In this document: positions 63,334 through 64,000 of the stretch, in pieces
Layout: every line of letters starts with the position of its first letter
Position numbering within the stretch: the stretch's first letter is position 1
Assembly (NCBI RefSeq): GCF_025151045.1
Contig: NZ_CP102285.1
Location: 4,526,001 to 4,590,000 of the forward strand
Direction of reading: 5' to 3'
DNA length: 64,000 nucleotides
Source of the DNA: Parabacteroides johnsonii DSM 18315
GTDB taxonomy: Bacteria; Bacteroidota; Bacteroidia; Bacteroidales; Tannerellaceae
Position numbers and translations under genes: made by a program
The notes under the pieces: generated by a model
What the model was told of the DNA's origin: nothing
Database searches by the model: none
What the model saw: the letters and a program-made list of their open reading frames with translations, nothing else

Positions 63334-63717
63334 ATGCAATTAGCAATAGATCAGAAAGACATAGATAAGTTCCTGATGGTGGGTGACAAGGTGCTTATCA
63401 AGCCGAAGAACCCGCAGAGTCAGACAAAATCCGGATTGTACCTGCCGCCTACCGTCCAGCAGGAGAAGATCCAGAGCGGCTATATCATCAAGGTTGGTCC
63501 CGGCTTCCCGCTTCCTTCCCAGAGCGAGGAACATGAAGTATGGGAAAAGAAGAAAGAGGGAGAGGTGCATTACCTCCCTTTACAGGCACATGAAGGCGAT
63601 TTGGCTGTCTTTCTGCAGAATGCGGCCTACGAGATTAATTTTAATGAAGAGAAGTTCCTGATTGTTCCCCATTCGGCTATTTTGATGTTGGTTCGTGACG
63701 AAGGTTTGTTCGAATAA
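63334..63717 (+). CDS. GroES-fold co-chaperone-like protein
   Basis: Protein of 127 residues with the GroES beta-barrel pattern: VGDKVLIKPKNPQSQTKSGLYLPP (about 17-40) and DLAVFLQNAAYEINFNEEKFLIVP. It differs from canonical GroES in having an insertion (LPSQSEEHEVWEKKKEGEVHY) where the mobile loop or middle segment would be, and there is no groEL gene next door. Probably a divergent GroES-like protein; direct work with GroEL is not shown. Confidence 0.72.
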   Translation: MQLAIDQKDIDKFLMVGDKVLIKPKNPQSQTKSGLYLPPTVQQEKIQSGYIIKVGPGFPLPSQSEEHEVWEKKKEGEVHYLPLQAHEGDLAVFLQNAAYEINFNEEKFLIVPHSAILMLVRDEGLFE

Positions 63718-63762
63718 CTCCTTTTTATTTGGCAAAATACTGTGCTATCCAGTTTTTTGATG

Positions 63763-63770
63763 TATTTTTG
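63763..63770 (+). promoter_or_regulatory. -7 box of the last gene (TATTTTTG)
   Basis: TATTTTTG matches the consensus 42 bp before the ATG at 63813. Confidence 0.5.
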
Positions 63771-63812
63771 CAACCAAATCAACAAGACTAACTATCAATA
63801 GTAGCGATTATA

Positions 63813-64000
63813 ATGAATAAAATTGTAAGTAAAGAACATTTCTCTGCCAACGTAGTGAAACTGGAAGTGGAAGCACCTTTGATTGCCCGCTCCCGTAAGG
63901 CAGGCCACTTTGTTATCGTGAAGGTGGGTGAGAAGGGCGAACGTATTCCCCTGACCATTGCCGGAGCTGATACCACGAAAGGAACTATCACACTTGTGAT
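63813..64000 (+). CDS. Sulfide/dihydroorotate dehydrogenase-like FAD/NAD-binding protein, N-terminal part
   Basis: Cut by the window end after 62 residues. The beginning MNKIVSKEHFSANVVKLEV, then APLIARSRKAGHFVIVKVG and ERIPLTIAGAD, is the FAD-binding barrel of the PyrK/NfnA-like family (ferredoxin-NADP reductase or sulfide dehydrogenase subunit). Usually followed by a glutamate-synthase-like NfnB/GltA partner, which would lie outside the window. The ATG at 63813 is preceded by an AT-rich leader. Confidence 0.8.
   Translation, partial: MNKIVSKEHFSANVVKLEVEAPLIARSRKAGHFVIVKVGEKGERIPLTIAGADTTKGTITLV

Overview
The window looks like a chromosomal segment of a gut Bacteroidales bacterium, most likely Parabacteroides or a close relative (genus inferred from family content, not from a search). 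Supporting signs are three SusC/SusD pairs, a hybrid two-component system (HTCS), an ECF-sigma/FecR pair, Ser-type sulfatases, promoters with the Bacteroidetes -7 box TANNTTTG, and few Shine-Dalgarno sites.

Layout. 1-3.3 kb: end of a histidine-utilisation operon (hutI fragment, a stand-alone cyclodeaminase/cyclohydrolase, hutH). 3.3-5.2 kb: Mrp ATPase and TrmB on the minus strand. 5.2-6.6 kb: about 1 kb without protein genes, holding a three-way-junction-like inverted repeat, a 568-bp palindromic element with 40-bp terminal inverted repeats, and three tandem tRNA-Asn genes. 6.6-12.7 kb: a PfkB kinase, an S41 protease, an M50 membrane protease and two membrane metallophosphoesterases.

12.8-28.8 kb: polysaccharide utilisation locus 1 (PUL1), minus strand. 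It reads ECF sigma - FecR - SusC (with STN signalling domain) - SusD - DUF3823 lipoprotein - GH130 - GH2 - sulfatase. The sigma and anti-sigma genes are separated by about 2.8 kb holding RhuM and Fic gene debris and an intact HipB/HipA pair on the opposite strand. 29.1-34.7 kb: a nitroreductase-like protein, an outer-membrane beta-barrel protein and a second GH2 enzyme.

34.9-57.4 kb: PUL2/3. Two paralogous SusC/D pairs are divergent around a 954-bp intergenic region. The left arm ends in a lipoprotein sulfatase. The right arm continues with an iduronate-2-sulfatase-like enzyme, a heparinase II/III-type lyase, a GH88 unsaturated uronyl hydrolase and an alkaline-phosphatase-fold enzyme, and faces an HTCS. 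Lyase, GH88 and sulfatases together suggest a sulfated uronate-containing glycan such as a glycosaminoglycan. 57.6-64 kb: POT-type transporter, FecCD-like permease and ATPase without a binding protein, MATE exporter, DUF4251 protein, GroES-like protein and the start of an NfnA/PyrK-like FAD/NAD protein.

The most interesting signal is a pair of inverted repeats (21 of 23 bases matching) flanking the 730 bp between the two divergent susC genes. A consensus promoter box lies just inside one end only. The same dyad core recurs as inverted repeats flanking 199 bp that carry the putative promoter of the ECF sigma gene. Both could be phase-variable promoter inversions. A shared 5'-UTR element is the main alternative. 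No recombinase gene is in the window.
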